DNA of 64,000 nucleotides from Streptomyces sp. NBC_01233 (GTDB taxonomy: Bacteria > Actinomycetota > Actinomycetes > Streptomycetales > Streptomycetaceae). Position numbers and translations under genes: made by a program. The stretch lies in NCBI RefSeq assembly GCF_035989305.1, contig NZ_CP108514.1:7792501-7856500 (forward strand), in the 5' to 3' direction. This document shows positions 53,736 to 63,829 of the stretch, piece after piece. Numbering within the stretch: the first letter of the stretch is position 1; each line of letters starts with the position of its first letter. The notes under the pieces are model-generated. The model saw nothing but the letters and a program-made list of their open reading frames with translations. It had not been told where the DNA came from and did not search any database.

Positions 53736-53892
53736 CGTGCCGTCGCCCGTGCGGCTCGACGAACCCGACGACCACCTCGGCACCGGCCGCGGCAAGCCGC
53801 TACCCCTCCTCCGGCATGGCGTACGTCTTTCCCACCCCGGGGCGGCCCCGAGGTAGACCCATCCGCAACCGTCCGCGCACCATCGGAGTGCT
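53736..53892 (-). pseudogene. kdpD: kdpD N-terminal fragment (potassium sensor kinase)
   Basis: Read in two frames, this gives VYLGAAPG and VGKTYAMPEEG, a stop, then RLAAAGAEVVVGFVEPHGRR, the signature N-terminal Walker-type region of KdpD, the sensor kinase of the Kdp potassium system. One frameshift and one stop are visible and the rest of the 800-residue gene is absent. A stray core-genome piece in the IS graveyard. Confidence 0.65.
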
Positions 53893-54506
53893 CCTGCCCG
53901 GCCGTCACATCGCTCCGCCTCCTCCGTGATGCTCCTCGCTCGCCTCCGCCGCGCTCTGTCCTGCCCGGAAGCCCGGGCGCCACCGACGCGGCTGCCGTCC
54001 CGTGCAGAGGATCGGCTCCACGGCGCCGAGGACCCTACGGTGAGCTCTACTCTCAGCCGCCCTGCCGGGTACGCGGCGGACGCTGGGCCCGTGTGCTCAA
54101 AATCAAGGAGAAGAGGAGACCTACGACACCCGGCATGGTGGCAGCAGACGTACGCGGCGTCGACTACCAGGATGCCGACCAGCTGAACGCCGAGCGCGGC
54201 GGCGATGAGCAGTTGGGCCCAGCCGAACAAGCGCGGGCGGAGGATGCGCCGGCGCCGCCAGGGCAACATCCAGCCTCAGCTGAGCGTCGCGACACCGGAC
54301 GCGGCAGGCCACGCACGTAACGAGCAGGCCGCACATCACGCTCGCACGCAGATTTGCAGGTCAAGCACCCTTCGCCACCGACTCCTAGGTCGCCACGCGC
54401 TCCACGTGGTGCGTCACAAGAAACAGGTCTACCCAACACAGGTAGAAGGAAATCTCAGGCCAGAGCATCGCGGGGCTGATTCCACGACGCGAGTGGTGTG
54501 CGTTAG
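53893..54506. other. No firm gene; one possible membrane-helix frame
   Basis: About 610 bp between the kdpD fragment and the IS701 remnant. A minus-strand frame near 54150-54269 encodes a hydrophobic run (LFGWAQLLIAAALGVQLVGI) after a basic start, possibly a relic of a membrane protein. Nothing else is recognised. Confidence 0.4.
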
Positions 54507-55078
54507 TACTCCAGCCGGACTTCTCCATTACCGCTGGTCAAGTGCTTGAGTGTGGGGAGTGTAGCGGGCCGGTGATGGGTGCGGGACGGTCTTGGCTGAC
54601 CGTCCCGCGAACGTGTGCCCACGCCGCATGTAGTGACAGTGCCGGGCGCGTGCTTGGTGGCGGCGGCGCCATTGCGACCAGTTCACCGCGTGTGCGCGTG
54701 GTGCAGGACGGCGGCGAGGTTCAACTGCCAGCAGACGACGGATTTCGGCCGGGGTGAGGTCCACGAGGTCGGGTGTGTCGGCCTCACCACCCCCTTTTCG
54801 CGTTCCTGGACGGCCATCGCCGCGAGGAAGATGTGGGCGAGCATGGCGAGCGTGATGTGCCGGTACCAGCCGACGTACCGGCGGACCTCGTAGTGGTCCA
54901 GGCCGCACTCGTTCTTCGCGCTCTGGAAGCACTCCTCGATCTTCCAGCGGCAGCCGGCAACACGGACCAGGTCGGCGACGGTGGCCTCCAGCGGGGCGCA
55001 GGCGAGGTAGTAGGCGATCTCGTCCGGCTTGGCGATGCTGCGGCGGGCCAGCATCCACCGCTGCCGGGTGGGTTCGTC
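54507..55078 (-). pseudogene. IS701-family remnant 3, C-terminal part
   Basis: Encodes RQRWMLARRSIAKPDEIAYY, CRWKIEECFQSAKNECGLDH and YEVRRYVGWYRHITLAMLAH. After QEREKG the conserved tail (DLVDLTPAEIRRLLA, NWSQWRRRHQARARHCHYMR) is in the -1 frame, and GAA AAG GGG at the break is an in-register A AAG GGG slip heptamer. The N-terminal half was removed where IS1182 element B starts. The left end TACTCCAGCC resembles an IS701 end. Confidence 0.75.
54581..54608. terminator. Perfect 11-bp hairpin inside IS701 remnant 3
   Basis: GCGGGACGGTC and its complement are separated by six bases, just after the conserved transposase tail. A likely terminator or end-protecting structure of the element. Confidence 0.5.
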
Positions 55079-55101
55079 GACTCTGTTGCTCAATTCCGGG
55101 G

Positions 55102-56832
55102 TCAGGCTGTGAGCTGGTAGCCGAGGCGAGCGAGGCGGCCGGTTCGGGGTGGGGTGTCCGTGGTGGTCCAGTGGGCGTCGAGGCGGACGATGTTGATCGC
55201 GGTGGCGGAGAACGTGTGTTGGAGGCGGACCTTCGGGAGGCCGCGGTAGCGGGCCCTGCGCAGGCCAGTGAGGTCGAGGGCCTGGTTGATGGTTCCCTCG
55301 ATGCCCGAGCGCAGGGCGTACTTGTCCTTCCAGGTCCGGGACTTCTGCTCGGCGCGGGCCGTGGTCAGGGCAGCGTGGAGGTGTTCGGGGTAGAGGGTGA
55401 GCATCCGGTTGCCGCGCCGGGACCGGGTGCACAGCTTCAAGACGGGGCACTCGCGGCAGTCGGAGCGGGCGAACTCGACGACGATGGCGTCGCGTCCGTG
55501 CTGTTTCACCGGGTGCCACCCGGTGCTGGTGCGGCCTTCGGGGCAGGTGGCCTGGCGTGTCTTCCAGTCGATGCCGAAGGCGTTCTTGTCATAGCCGGCG
55601 GCCGCCTTGGCCTGGGGCGAGTGGTCCAGGAGCACGGGGGTGACCATGATGATGCCCTGCCCTGCGGCCTGGGTGATCAGGTCGGCCGAGGGGTAACCGG
55701 AGTCGAGGTAGTGCTCGGCCGGCTTCAGGCCGCGGGCGGTGAGCGCGGCCTGGACGGTGGCGGTCGCCTTCACGTCCGGGACGGTGGCCACCGTGGTCAG
55801 CACATCCGTGATCAGGTTCACCGCCCGGACCGGCTCCTGCCTCCCCACCGCCCCGGCTTCGGCTTCGGCTTCGGCTTCGGCGGGAGTGTCGCAGGTCTCG
55901 GTGAGGTGGACCTTGTAGCCCAGCCAGAACAGATCCTCGCCCTTGGCCGCCCAGCGCGCGTCGGCGTCATAGGGCGAGGCGAGGCGGAGATGACCGGGCG
56001 GAACGCCGTCCGTGTCGGCCTCCCGCTTCCTGACCACCTCCCGCCCGCGCGTATCGGTGCTGATCACGTACGTCTGGACCAGGACCTGCCGCAGCAGGGC
56101 GACCGGCTCGATCTCCCGCAGCCACCCGGGCGCCCCCGGTGCCCAGACCGCCCGGCACAGGGCCAGCGCATCCTGCCCGAAGACCAGCGCGAGCCGCTCC
56201 CGCTTCGTCTTCGAGGCCGGAAGCGTCCAGCCCTCAATCCGCTGCCCGTAGCGGTGGGCGAGTTCGGGCACGTCTACCACGCTGGCCAGCCAGGACGGCG
56301 CGGCCGCCGCGAGGGCTTCCAGCGCGGCCCGCACGCTCTCCCCGGCCAGCTCCAGCCGGTTCAGGTCCCGCACCGCGCTGATCACATGGGTCGCGTCCGT
56401 GCGCTGCTTCCCGCCCGCCGCCACCAGCCCCGCCTCCCGGCAGTGCTCCAGCAACTTCTCGAAGACCACCCGCTCCATGTCATGCTCGACCAGCCGGGCC
56501 CGGAACTTCGACAGCACGCTGAAGTCGAACCCCGGATCCTCCAGCTCCACCCCGAGCGCGTACTTCCAGTCGATCGCCCGCACCGCCATCACCGCGGCCT
56601 GCCGGTCGGTCAGGTTCTCCGCGAACTGCAAGACCGTGACCAGCGACAACACCCCCGGCGACAATCCCGGGGCCCCACGAACCCCGAACGCCTCGACGAA
56701 CGGCTCGTCCGCGAACACCTCACCGAGCCGATCCCGCACCCGTATCGGCAGACTCCCCTTCGGGAAAGCGGCCCGGGCCACCCGCGCCGTCCGTTCCGGC
56801 ACTGGCGGCAACCCGCTCGACCGCAGCGACAT
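55102..56832 (-). CDS. IS1182-family transposase B
   Basis: A 576-residue transposase from ATG 56832 (the frame extends to 56874). DUF772-type N-terminus (LSPGVLSLVTVLQFAENLTD), RTDATHVISAVRDLNRLELA with the first Asp, YLDSGYPSADLITQAAGQGI, cysteine cluster CRECPVLKLCTRS, and RSGIEGTINQALDLTGLRRA with Glu. A run of Glu-Ala repeats (AEAEAEAEAGA, near residue 340) is unusual. Intact. Confidence 0.88.
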   Translation of the reverse strand: MSLRSSGLPPVPERTARVARAAFPKGSLPIRVRDRLGEVFADEPFVEAFGVRGAPGLSPGVLSLVTVLQFAENLTDRQAAVMAVRAIDWKYALGVELEDPGFDFSVLSKFRARLVEHDMERVVFEKLLEHCREAGLVAAGGKQRTDATHVISAVRDLNRLELAGESVRAALEALAAAAPSWLASVVDVPELAHRYGQRIEGWTLPASKTKRERLALVFGQDALALCRAVWAPGAPGWLREIEPVALLRQVLVQTYVISTDTRGREVVRKREADTDGVPPGHLRLASPYDADARWAAKGEDLFWLGYKVHLTETCDTPAEAEAEAEAGAVGRQEPVRAVNLITDVLTTVATVPDVKATATVQAALTARGLKPAEHYLDSGYPSADLITQAAGQGIIMVTPVLLDHSPQAKAAAGYDKNAFGIDWKTRQATCPEGRTSTGWHPVKQHGRDAIVVEFARSDCRECPVLKLCTRSRRGNRMLTLYPEHLHAALTTARAEQKSRTWKDKYALRSGIEGTINQALDLTGLRRARYRGLPKVRLQHTFSATAINIVRLDAHWTTTDTPPRTGRLARLGYQLTA

Positions 56833-56892
56833 CCACATCACCCCCACGGCCGCACGACAGGGAAGCGACCGCACGATAGATCATCACGCACC

Positions 56893-58254
56893 CAGGGCAT
56901 CGGCACGAAGGTGACTTGAGGGTGTTCACCCCGACTTGCCTTGCTGGGAGGGTTCGTGACGAAATGTGGCAGGCACGGTCACCGGCGATCATGTGAGTGT
57001 CTACGTCCCATGATCCTGCTGGAAGACCGTGCCTGCCGTTGCCGAATCATCCCTCATGCCCGCCTCGCTTGACCAACTCGCCACCGCATCGTCTCTGTCG
57101 GTTGAGGAGTGCCCGGGCCTGTTGACCTGCCTTGCGACGGTGACGGACCCCCGTGACCCACGGGGCCGGCTTCACCCCCTGGTCGGCGTGCTCGCCATCT
57201 GCGCCGCTGCGGTCCTGACCGGCGCGACCTCTCTGCTGGCGATCAGTGAGTGGGCGGCTGACGCCTCGCAGTCGGTCCTGGCCCGGCTCGGTGCCCGCTG
57301 CGACCCCTTCACCGGCCAACACCACGCCCCTGGTGAGGCCACCATCCGCCGGGTACTCGCCCAGGTCGACGGTGACGTACTCGACCGAGCCGTCGGCAGC
57401 TGGCTGTCCGCCCGATGCCCGCAACCCAGCGAGCGGTTGCTGCGGGCGATCGCGGTGGACGGCAAATCCCTGCGCGGCGCCGCCCGCGCGCACGACCGGA
57501 AGATCCACCTGCTGGCGGCCGTCGACCACGCCACTTCCGCCGTCCTGGGCCAGGTCGACGTTGAGACAAAGACGAATGAAATCACCTGCTACCAGCCACT
57601 ACTGGATGCCATCGACCTGACCGGAGCGGTCGTGACCAGCGACGCGATGCATACCCAACGCGAGCACGCCGAGTACCTGGGAGGCCGGGGCGCCCACTAC
57701 ATCGTCATCGTCAAGGGAAACCAGAAGAAGCTCCGCAAGCAGATGAAGTCCCTTCCCTGGAAGCAGATCCCACTCCAGAACCGCACCGTCGGGACCGGCC
57801 ACGGCCGCAGCGAGATCCGCCGGATCAAGGTCTGCACTGTCGCCGGCCTGCTCTTCCCCGGCGCCGCCCAGGCCATCGAACTCAAGCGGCGCCGAGTCAA
57901 CCGCAAGACCGGCAAGGTCAGCACCAAGACCGTGTACGCGGTCACCAGCCTGACCGCCGAGCAGGCCAATCCGGCCCAGCTCGCGTCCTTGATCCGCGGC
58001 CACTGGTCGGTAGAGGCGCTCCATCACGTGAGGGACACGACCTTTGCCGAGGACGCCTCACAGCTGCGGACCGGCAACGCGCCCCGCGCCATGGCCACCT
58101 GGCGCAACCTCGCCATCGGAGCCCTTCGCCTGGCCGGTCTCCGCAGCATCGCCACAGCTCTCAGAGGAAACGCCCGCGACGCCACCCGGCCCCTGCGAAT
58201 CCTGGCCATTCCGTGATCAAAAAACGGTCATACCTGCTTCATGCCGGAGCCCTG
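56893..58254 (+). mobile_element. ISAs1-family element A, TSD ATCACGCACC
   Basis: Ends CAGGGCATCGGCACGAAG and the near complement of CAGGGCTCCGGCATGAAG; perfect 10-bp direct repeats ATCACGCACC at 56883-56892 and 58255-58264. Length 1,362 bp, inserted upstream of the IS1182 transposase gene. Confidence 0.93.
57029..58216 (+). CDS. ISAs1-family transposase A
   Basis: A 395-residue intact H-repeat-type transposase: [74 protein letters not shown] and [20 protein letters not shown]. Start GTG 57029, or ATG 57056. It is distinct from element B. Confidence 0.9.
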   Translation: MPAVAESSLMPASLDQLATASSLSVEECPGLLTCLATVTDPRDPRGRLHPLVGVLAICAAAVLTGATSLLAISEWAADASQSVLARLGARCDPFTGQHHAPGEATIRRVLAQVDGDVLDRAVGSWLSARCPQPSERLLRAIAVDGKSLRGAARAHDRKIHLLAAVDHATSAVLGQVDVETKTNEITCYQPLLDAIDLTGAVVTSDAMHTQREHAEYLGGRGAHYIVIVKGNQKKLRKQMKSLPWKQIPLQNRTVGTGHGRSEIRRIKVCTVAGLLFPGAAQAIELKRRRVNRKTGKVSTKTVYAVTSLTAEQANPAQLASLIRGHWSVEALHHVRDTTFAEDASQLRTGNAPRAMATWRNLAIGALRLAGLRSIATALRGNARDATRPLRILAIP

Positions 58255-58300
58255 ATCACGCACCAACCGAACCACGCAGCCGGAATTGAGCAACAGAGTC

Positions 58301-59635
58301 CAGGGCTGATTCAAAGTCCAGATGATCATGTTGGGTTGCTGGTCAGGCCGGGTCGAGGAGGTCCAGTGGGCGTGTGAAGGGGGCGTAGGAGGTTTCCCGC
58401 AGGCCGGCGGCGATGCTGCGGTGGCCCGCGTCCCGCAGGGTGGTGATGGCGAAGTTCCGCAGCGTGGCCATGTTCTCCGGTCCGTGCCCGGCCCGGATCT
58501 TCGAAGCGTCCTCGGTGAACGTCACGTCCCTGACATGGTGCAGGGCCTCGATTTCCCATTGCGACCTGGCCAGCCGGCCGATGGCCTGTGGCGACGCCTC
58601 ACGGGCCGTCATGTCGGTGATCGCGTAGACAGTCTGCCGGGTGACCGTGCCGGTCTTGATGTGTCGGTGCGGTGCCGCAGGATCTTCGCCGCCTGGACCG
58701 CGTGTGGGAAGTCCAGGCCCAGATCGGTGACCGTAAGCGTGCGGACCGAGCGTGTTTCGCGCCGGCCGTGTCCGGCCTCGCGGTCGTAGCGGCGGGAGGT
58801 CACTTCCTTCCACGGCAGCGCACGCAGCGCGGCGGCCAGACCCGGCTGGTTTCCCTTGACGATCAGCAGGCAGTGCGCCTTCTTCGCCTCCACCAGCCAC
58901 TTCGCGTGTTCGCGGTGCGTGTGCAGGGCGTCGGCGGTGACGACCACGCCGGTCAGGCCGAACGGTGCCAGCAGGCGTGTAAAGCCGGTGACCTCGGTGG
59001 TCTTGTCCGGTACCCGCAGCTGGCTGACGGTGCGTCCACCGGACACGACGGCCGAGGGCAGGTGGGCGGCCGGAGCGGTATCCATGCGCGAGCCGCGCAC
59101 GGTCTTGCCGTCCACCGCAACTGATGCGGCCCCCGCAGGGTCGCATCCGAGCAGGTCGGCCAGGGCGCCGGGGCATACCAGGGTCAGCACGCGGCGGAGA
59201 GTGGAGGCGGAGGGGGCGCGACGCACTGCGAACGGCCCGCCCGGACGGATGCCGAGGCGTTCGAGGGTGTCCTGGGGAGCGTGGCGGGCCCACTGGCCCA
59301 CGGCCAGGTAGGAGCGGGCGCCGGCCAGGACCGCGCTGGCCGCGGTTGGCAGGACGGAGACCAGGGTGTGGCGCCGTCCGCGTCAATCACGGGGGTCGGC
59401 CAGATGACAGAGCCGCTCAGCCGGTGCGGGGATGGCGCGGTGTTGACGGGACAGCGTCTTGGTCAGACAGACGATGGCAGACTGACGACACATCGAGGCT
59501 CCGGTTGTACAGGGCGACTTGGGAAGGTCACCCTTCAACCGGAGCCTCTTTGCCTGCGTAGCGGCCGCCTCCCGCATCGTCATACGTCCGTGACCAGCCG
59601 CTTCTCGTCAAGACCACGACTTTGAATCAGCCCTG
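58301..59635 (-). mobile_element. ISAs1-family element B, copy 2 (inverted)
   Basis: Same ends and length as copy 1 at 37498, in the opposite orientation, with only a few base differences. It abuts IS1182 element B on the left and ends four bases before the carboxylic acid reductase stop codon. No target duplication. Confidence 0.88.
58343..59583 (-). pseudogene. ISAs1 transposase B copy 2, frameshifted and with a nonsense change
   Basis: Carries the same frameshift after KILRHRTDT as copy 1, plus an extra stop where CGA became TGA (LADPRD then stop). It is therefore more decayed than copy 1 and probably immobile on its own. Confidence 0.85.
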
Positions 59636-59638
59636 CAT

Positions 59639-62600
59639 TCAAATCAGGTTCAGCAGGCGTAGATCGGCGACGTACTTGCGGATGAGAGAAATCGAGAGGT
59701 TGGGAATCTCCCTGTCGGTACCGATCCCGGCCGCCCTCACCGCAGCACGGAACCGGTCGGCGGGAAGACCGCACCCGCGGACGGCCTCACCGGGCTCGGC
59801 GAACACGTGCAGCAGCGGCAGCAACGAACGACGTCCTTGCTTCTGCGGCAGCGCGAGGATCGTGGTTTCCAGGCGCGTCAACCACTTCTCATAGTCGTCG
59901 ATCCGTTCGATAGGGCAATCCGCCTCGATCAGCCAGTCGACGAAGACATCCAGCGAGATGCCGTCGTCGTGAGGGTTGAGGGCGTTGAACGTCTGGTACC
60001 CCTTCGCAGTCTGCTCGCCCAGCGTGGCAACGGCTTCCGCGACGAAGTCCACCGGGAGCCCGTCATAGTGGGCACCGCCGGATCGGTAGAACGAACGCGG
60101 GGCGGTGCCAGTAGCGAGGACGCTGATCAGCAGTCGGGTGAACATGTCGGGCACGTTCAGCTGCCCGGCGTACCGAGTGTGAGCGAGGATCATGCTGGGC
60201 CTGAAGGTGACCACGGGCAGTCCACACTTCTCGTGAGCTTCGCGCAGGAGAACCTCGCCGGCCCACTTACTCGTCGTGTAGCCGTTGGCGTAACTCTGGT
60301 CGAGCTGCCGGACCGGGCTGGACACGCGGATGTCTGCGTCCTCGTCGGCGGTCGAGGACTGCGAGGAGACTACGGCGAAGGTCGAGAGGTACGTGAACGG
60401 CTTGAGGCGCCGCGTGATCGCCAGCCGGATCAACTCGGCAGTGCCAACAACGTTGGATCCGAACAGCTGGTCGTACGGCAGGACGTGGTTGACCAGGGCC
60501 GCCGGGTGGACGATCATGTCGACGGTGTCGGCCAGGCGCTGCCAGGTCGGGCCGTCAAGCCCAAGGGCAGGCTCCGCGATGTCCCCGGCGAGAACCTCCA
60601 GACGGTCTGCGGCCAGGCGCCGGAAGCGCCGGATCAGCTCCGGATCACCGCTGTCGAACACGTCCTCGAGTCGCTTTCGCGCCTGGTCCGCAGATCCGCC
60701 CCGGACCAGACAGAGCACCTTGCCCCCGGTCACCTCCATCCGGGCCAGCCACTCCAGACACAAGAACCGGCCGAGATATCCGGTCGCGCCGGTCATGAGA
60801 ACGGTGTGTGCGGGACCGCTCGGGCGCGGCAGCGTCGCGGCATCGGTGAGCGTCTTCGCGTCGATCAGCTTCTCCAGCGTGAGGTCACTGGCGCGGGCCT
60901 GCGAACGACCAGCACCGTGGACGGTCGTGAACGTGCGCGGCTTCGCCCCGGACTCCAGTGCGCTCTCTATGTGGTTCGCCAGCCGCTGGAAGTCGTTGGC
61001 GGGATTGATGACGACGCCAACCGGCACCTCGATGCCGAAGGTCTCCCCGAGCAGCCGGGAAAAGACCAGTGCGGACAGCGAATCGCCTCCCAGCTCAGTG
61101 AAACGCCCCTCGGGGGAGGCCGGATGACCTAGCAGTGCCTGCGCCGTCCGCACGACAGTATCGAAGACCGGCCCCCGACGACCGGCAAGCCGCAGCTCGT
61201 GCAGCTCGCGCGCTTCCTGTTCGGCCAACTCGTGGTACATCCGCTCCAGCCGCGCGCCGTAGTGGGCCAAGAGCCTGGGGCGAAGCGGCTTGCGGAGTTC
61301 GGAAAGCAGGCGGTTCTCCGTGCTGAAAGGTGTGGTCTCGACCAGGAAGTCGCGTGGACTCTCATAGGAGTTCAAGTCAGCGTCCCGCGCAATCTGCCGC
61401 AGCGACCGACTGATCGACGACTTGAGGTCCTCGCCGGTGGTGGCCGCGCGCTCGACCGCCTCCGGGGTCGCGACGACCACCGCGAGCGGGTACGACCGTT
61501 CGCTGCTGCAATGGATGAAGATCTGCTGGATCAACGGGCTTCCGGCGAAGAGCATCTCCAGCCGCGAGACGGCAACGAACTTGCCGTGCGCCAGCTTCAG
61601 GACGTTGTTGCGGCGATCGACGTAGAGCAGTTCGTTCGGTCTGGTCTCGGCCATGATGTCGCCGGTCCGGTAGTAACCGTCCTCATCGAAGAGCTTCGCC
61701 GTGAGCTCCGGCCGCTTGTAATACCCCGGAATCAGGGTTTCGGACCTGACTAGCAGCTCTCCCCGTGGATATGGGGTGTCCGTGCGGAAGTAGCCGAGCT
61801 CGGGGACGTCGACGAGCTTGTAGTCGAGCACCGGTGGCCGCGAAATCCGCCGGTCGTACATTATCCGGCCGGTCTCCGTCGAACCGTAGCCGTCGCGCAG
61901 CGGAACCCCCAGGCATGACTGGACGAACTCCGCCGTCTCTGCGGACAGCGGTGCGGACGCACTCGCCGCCCGTACGATGCGGCCACCGAGGACCCTGTCC
62001 CGCAGCTCGGCCTTCGCCTCCGCCTCGGCCACGGCCCGGTCCTGACGGACTCGGCGGTGGAGTTCGCTCTGGTACAGCTGCAGAAGGACGTCGCAGACGC
62101 GCGGAACCAGCAGCAACTCTGTCGGGCGGACCAGCGCAACGTCCTCGAGGAGCGTCGAAAGGTCGCTCTTCGCCGTGAAGTAGCCGGTGCCGCCGCAGAT
62201 CAGGGTTTCCATCAGCAGCGCGCGGCCCACCGCGTGAGTCATCGGCAGATAGTTGATCCCGATGATGGGTAGGCCTCGCGCATACGGCCAGAATTCCGTC
62301 CACAGTGTCCTGATCAGCTTGTGGGTGAACATGGCCCCCTTGGGGGTGCCGGTGCTGCCGGAGGTGTAGAGCAGGGTCGCCAGCCGGTCGTCGTCCGGCG
62401 TGGCCTCGAAGTCGGGAGCGGGCGGCAGGAGCGATCCGCGCTCGATCACGTCGGTCAGCAAGTCGAGGACGATCGGGCTGCCCGACTCCGTCAGGCGACG
62501 GCGTGCCGCCTCGAGTTTCTCCCGCTGGTCGTCGATCTCTCCGCAGTAGTCGAAGACGAGGAGCCGACGCAGCGAGGTGCTCTCCGCCGCCGCGTCGAGG

Positions 62601-63118
62601 GCGGTGTCCAGCAGTTCGATGCTGGACGCGAGGATGCGCGGTTCGGTCTCCGCGATGATCGGTTTCAGCTGGGCGGCCGGCGCGCTGGACTGCAACGCGA
62701 CAGAGATCGCTCCGGCCCGGACACAAGCCAGGTCGATCGTCGTGAAGTCGCAGCTGGTGAAGCCCAGGATGCAGACGAACTCCCCCACACGCAAAGAGTT
62801 ATGGTGCCACTCGCGGGTGACCGCGCCGACTCGATCCCACAGCTCGCCGTAGCTGGTCGTCTCGAACCTCGGGAGCAGACGCAGCGAGCAGCGCCCGGTT
62901 GCCGGGTCGACGACCACTTCCGTGGCGCGTTCCCCCAGCGCCGGCCTGTCCGCGTAGCCCGCCATGGCCGTGGCCAGGATCTTCGTGAACGCCATCCCGG
63001 GCTGCCGCTGTGCCACGGTGACCGGCTCGAGCGGTTCGGCATTCCGGAACTGGACGTCATCGGCGTACAGCTCTGCGACACGGCGCTCCAGCGGGCCGTC
63101 AAGGCCGTCGATCTTCAT
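59639..63118 (-). CDS. car: Carboxylic acid reductase (adenylation - carrier - reductase)
   Basis: A 1,159-residue enzyme that would activate a carboxylic acid with ATP, load it on a phosphopantetheine arm and release it as an aldehyde with NADPH. Adenylation core LLYTSGSTGTPKGAMFTHKL (about residue 250) and DGYGSTETGRIMYDR; carrier site FTELGGDSLSALVFSRL with the attachment Ser near residue 678; reductase NADP-binding loop VLMTGATGYLGRFLCLEWL near residue 777; the YxxxK pair in SYANGYTTSKWAGEVLL. All three domains look intact and length is normal for the family. I choose ATG 63118 (MKIDGLDG), which overlaps the upstream stop. Activation needs a phosphopantetheinyl transferase, not seen here. 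Acid substrate unknown. Confidence 0.92.
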   Translation of the reverse strand: MKIDGLDGPLERRVAELYADDVQFRNAEPLEPVTVAQRQPGMAFTKILATAMAGYADRPALGERATEVVVDPATGRCSLRLLPRFETTSYGELWDRVGAVTREWHHNSLRVGEFVCILGFTSCDFTTIDLACVRAGAISVALQSSAPAAQLKPIIAETEPRILASSIELLDTALDAAAESTSLRRLLVFDYCGEIDDQREKLEAARRRLTESGSPIVLDLLTDVIERGSLLPPAPDFEATPDDDRLATLLYTSGSTGTPKGAMFTHKLIRTLWTEFWPYARGLPIIGINYLPMTHAVGRALLMETLICGGTGYFTAKSDLSTLLEDVALVRPTELLLVPRVCDVLLQLYQSELHRRVRQDRAVAEAEAKAELRDRVLGGRIVRAASASAPLSAETAEFVQSCLGVPLRDGYGSTETGRIMYDRRISRPPVLDYKLVDVPELGYFRTDTPYPRGELLVRSETLIPGYYKRPELTAKLFDEDGYYRTGDIMAETRPNELLYVDRRNNVLKLAHGKFVAVSRLEMLFAGSPLIQQIFIHCSSERSYPLAVVVATPEAVERAATTGEDLKSSISRSLRQIARDADLNSYESPRDFLVETTPFSTENRLLSELRKPLRPRLLAHYGARLERMYHELAEQEARELHELRLAGRRGPVFDTVVRTAQALLGHPASPEGRFTELGGDSLSALVFSRLLGETFGIEVPVGVVINPANDFQRLANHIESALESGAKPRTFTTVHGAGRSQARASDLTLEKLIDAKTLTDAATLPRPSGPAHTVLMTGATGYLGRFLCLEWLARMEVTGGKVLCLVRGGSADQARKRLEDVFDSGDPELIRRFRRLAADRLEVLAGDIAEPALGLDGPTWQRLADTVDMIVHPAALVNHVLPYDQLFGSNVVGTAELIRLAITRRLKPFTYLSTFAVVSSQSSTADEDADIRVSSPVRQLDQSYANGYTTSKWAGEVLLREAHEKCGLPVVTFRPSMILAHTRYAGQLNVPDMFTRLLISVLATGTAPRSFYRSGGAHYDGLPVDFVAEAVATLGEQTAKGYQTFNALNPHDDGISLDVFVDWLIEADCPIERIDDYEKWLTRLETTILALPQKQGRRSLLPLLHVFAEPGEAVRGCGLPADRFRAAVRAAGIGTDREIPNLSISLIRKYVADLRLLNLI

Positions 63119-63393
63119 ATCCTGTGCTCCGGGTAGGTGATCGGCGTGGCGGAAACCTCGTCCAGCCACCACCGGACTTCTTCGGGCAGTTCCACGGACC
63201 CCGAGGCGTGGGACTCGGACAGCTTCCCGGCTGTCTGCGCGCCGGCGAGCGCGGCCACCACCCGTGGCCGGCCGCGGGTCCAGCTCAGCGCGACCACCGC
63301 CAGCTCCCGCGCAGACACGAGAACCTCGTGCACGAGGAGGTACCCAAGCCGACCCGGGACACCTCCCCCGCCGGAGTGTTTGCGCTTCTTCAC
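63115..63393 (-). CDS. Aldo/keto-reductase C-terminal-like short protein
   Basis: A 92-residue frame. ARELAVVALSWTRGRPRVVA then ALAGAQTAGKLSESHA and ELPEEVRWWLDEVSA match the last about 70 residues of aldo/keto reductases (barrel end and NADPH-tail region). The catalytic Tyr/Lys/His half is missing. It starts at GTG 63393 overlapping the thioesterase stop, and its stop overlaps the reductase start, so it is translated in the chain. It is either a remnant kept by coupling or a small protein of new function. Confidence 0.5.
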   Translation of the reverse strand: MKKRKHSGGGGVPGRLGYLLVHEVLVSARELAVVALSWTRGRPRVVAALAGAQTAGKLSESHASGSVELPEEVRWWLDEVSATPITYPEHRI

Positions 63394-63815
63394 CCTTCTC
63401 CGCCCTTGGCGCGCAACGCGCAGCTCAGTCGGGCGGTGCAGATACGGGCACCCCGTTCGTCGGTGATCACGATCTCGAAGGTTGACAACGTGCGACCCAG
63501 GTGTAGAGGTGTCACTACGGCGGTGACCAAACCCTCGAACACGCCGCGGTGGTGCGAGCAGGACAGCTCGAGGCCCAGGGCGACGCGGTCTTGGTCCGCC
63601 GCGTGTCTGGCTGCGGCGACCGAGCCGAGCGTCTCGGCGAGTACCGCGCTGGCGCCGCCGTGCAGCCGTCCCGACGCCTGCTGGTTGCCGACGACCGGCA
63701 TGGTTCCCACCAGGCGGTCCCGGTTCGGCTCGGTGATCCGGATGCCCATCCGGACCGCCAGCTGGTCGAGCTTCGGATGGGGCTGCGGGTCGGCCTCGTG
63801 TTGGGGTTGGTTCAT
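63390..63815 (-). CDS. PaaI-family hotdog thioesterase
   Basis: A 141-residue single hotdog-fold protein from ATG 63815. LDQLAVRMGIRITEPNRDRL, VGNQQASGRLHGGASAVLAE and TLGSVAAARHAADQDRVALG carry the family HGG motif and following helix. PaaI-type enzymes hydrolyse acyl-CoA thioesters. It begins 14 bp after the P450 stop and its stop overlaps the next start, so it is in one operon with P450 and carboxylic acid reductase; it might free the acid that the reductase then takes. That pairing is inference. Confidence 0.85.
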   Translation of the reverse strand: MNQPQHEADPQPHPKLDQLAVRMGIRITEPNRDRLVGTMPVVGNQQASGRLHGGASAVLAETLGSVAAARHAADQDRVALGLELSCSHHRGVFEGLVTAVVTPLHLGRTLSTFEIVITDERGARICTARLSCALRAKGGEG

Positions 63816-63829
63816 GTCACCGGACCTTC

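Larger units (their letters stand above)
55079..58300 (-). mobile_element. IS1182-family element B, containing ISAs1 element A
   Basis: Ends GACTCTGTTGCTCAATTCCG (55079) and complement (58281-58300) enclose the transposase gene and a complete ISAs1 element. Without the inner element and its duplication it is about 1.85 kb, the same size as IS1182 element A. No target duplication is visible; both flanks are other IS DNA. Confidence 0.85.

Noticed and set aside
38833..58300. Proof that the segment between the inverted ISAs1 copies has been flipped
   Set aside because: After inversion the outer flanks should show matching target duplications in crossed arrangement; the ten bases at each end do not match in either direct or crossed pairing.
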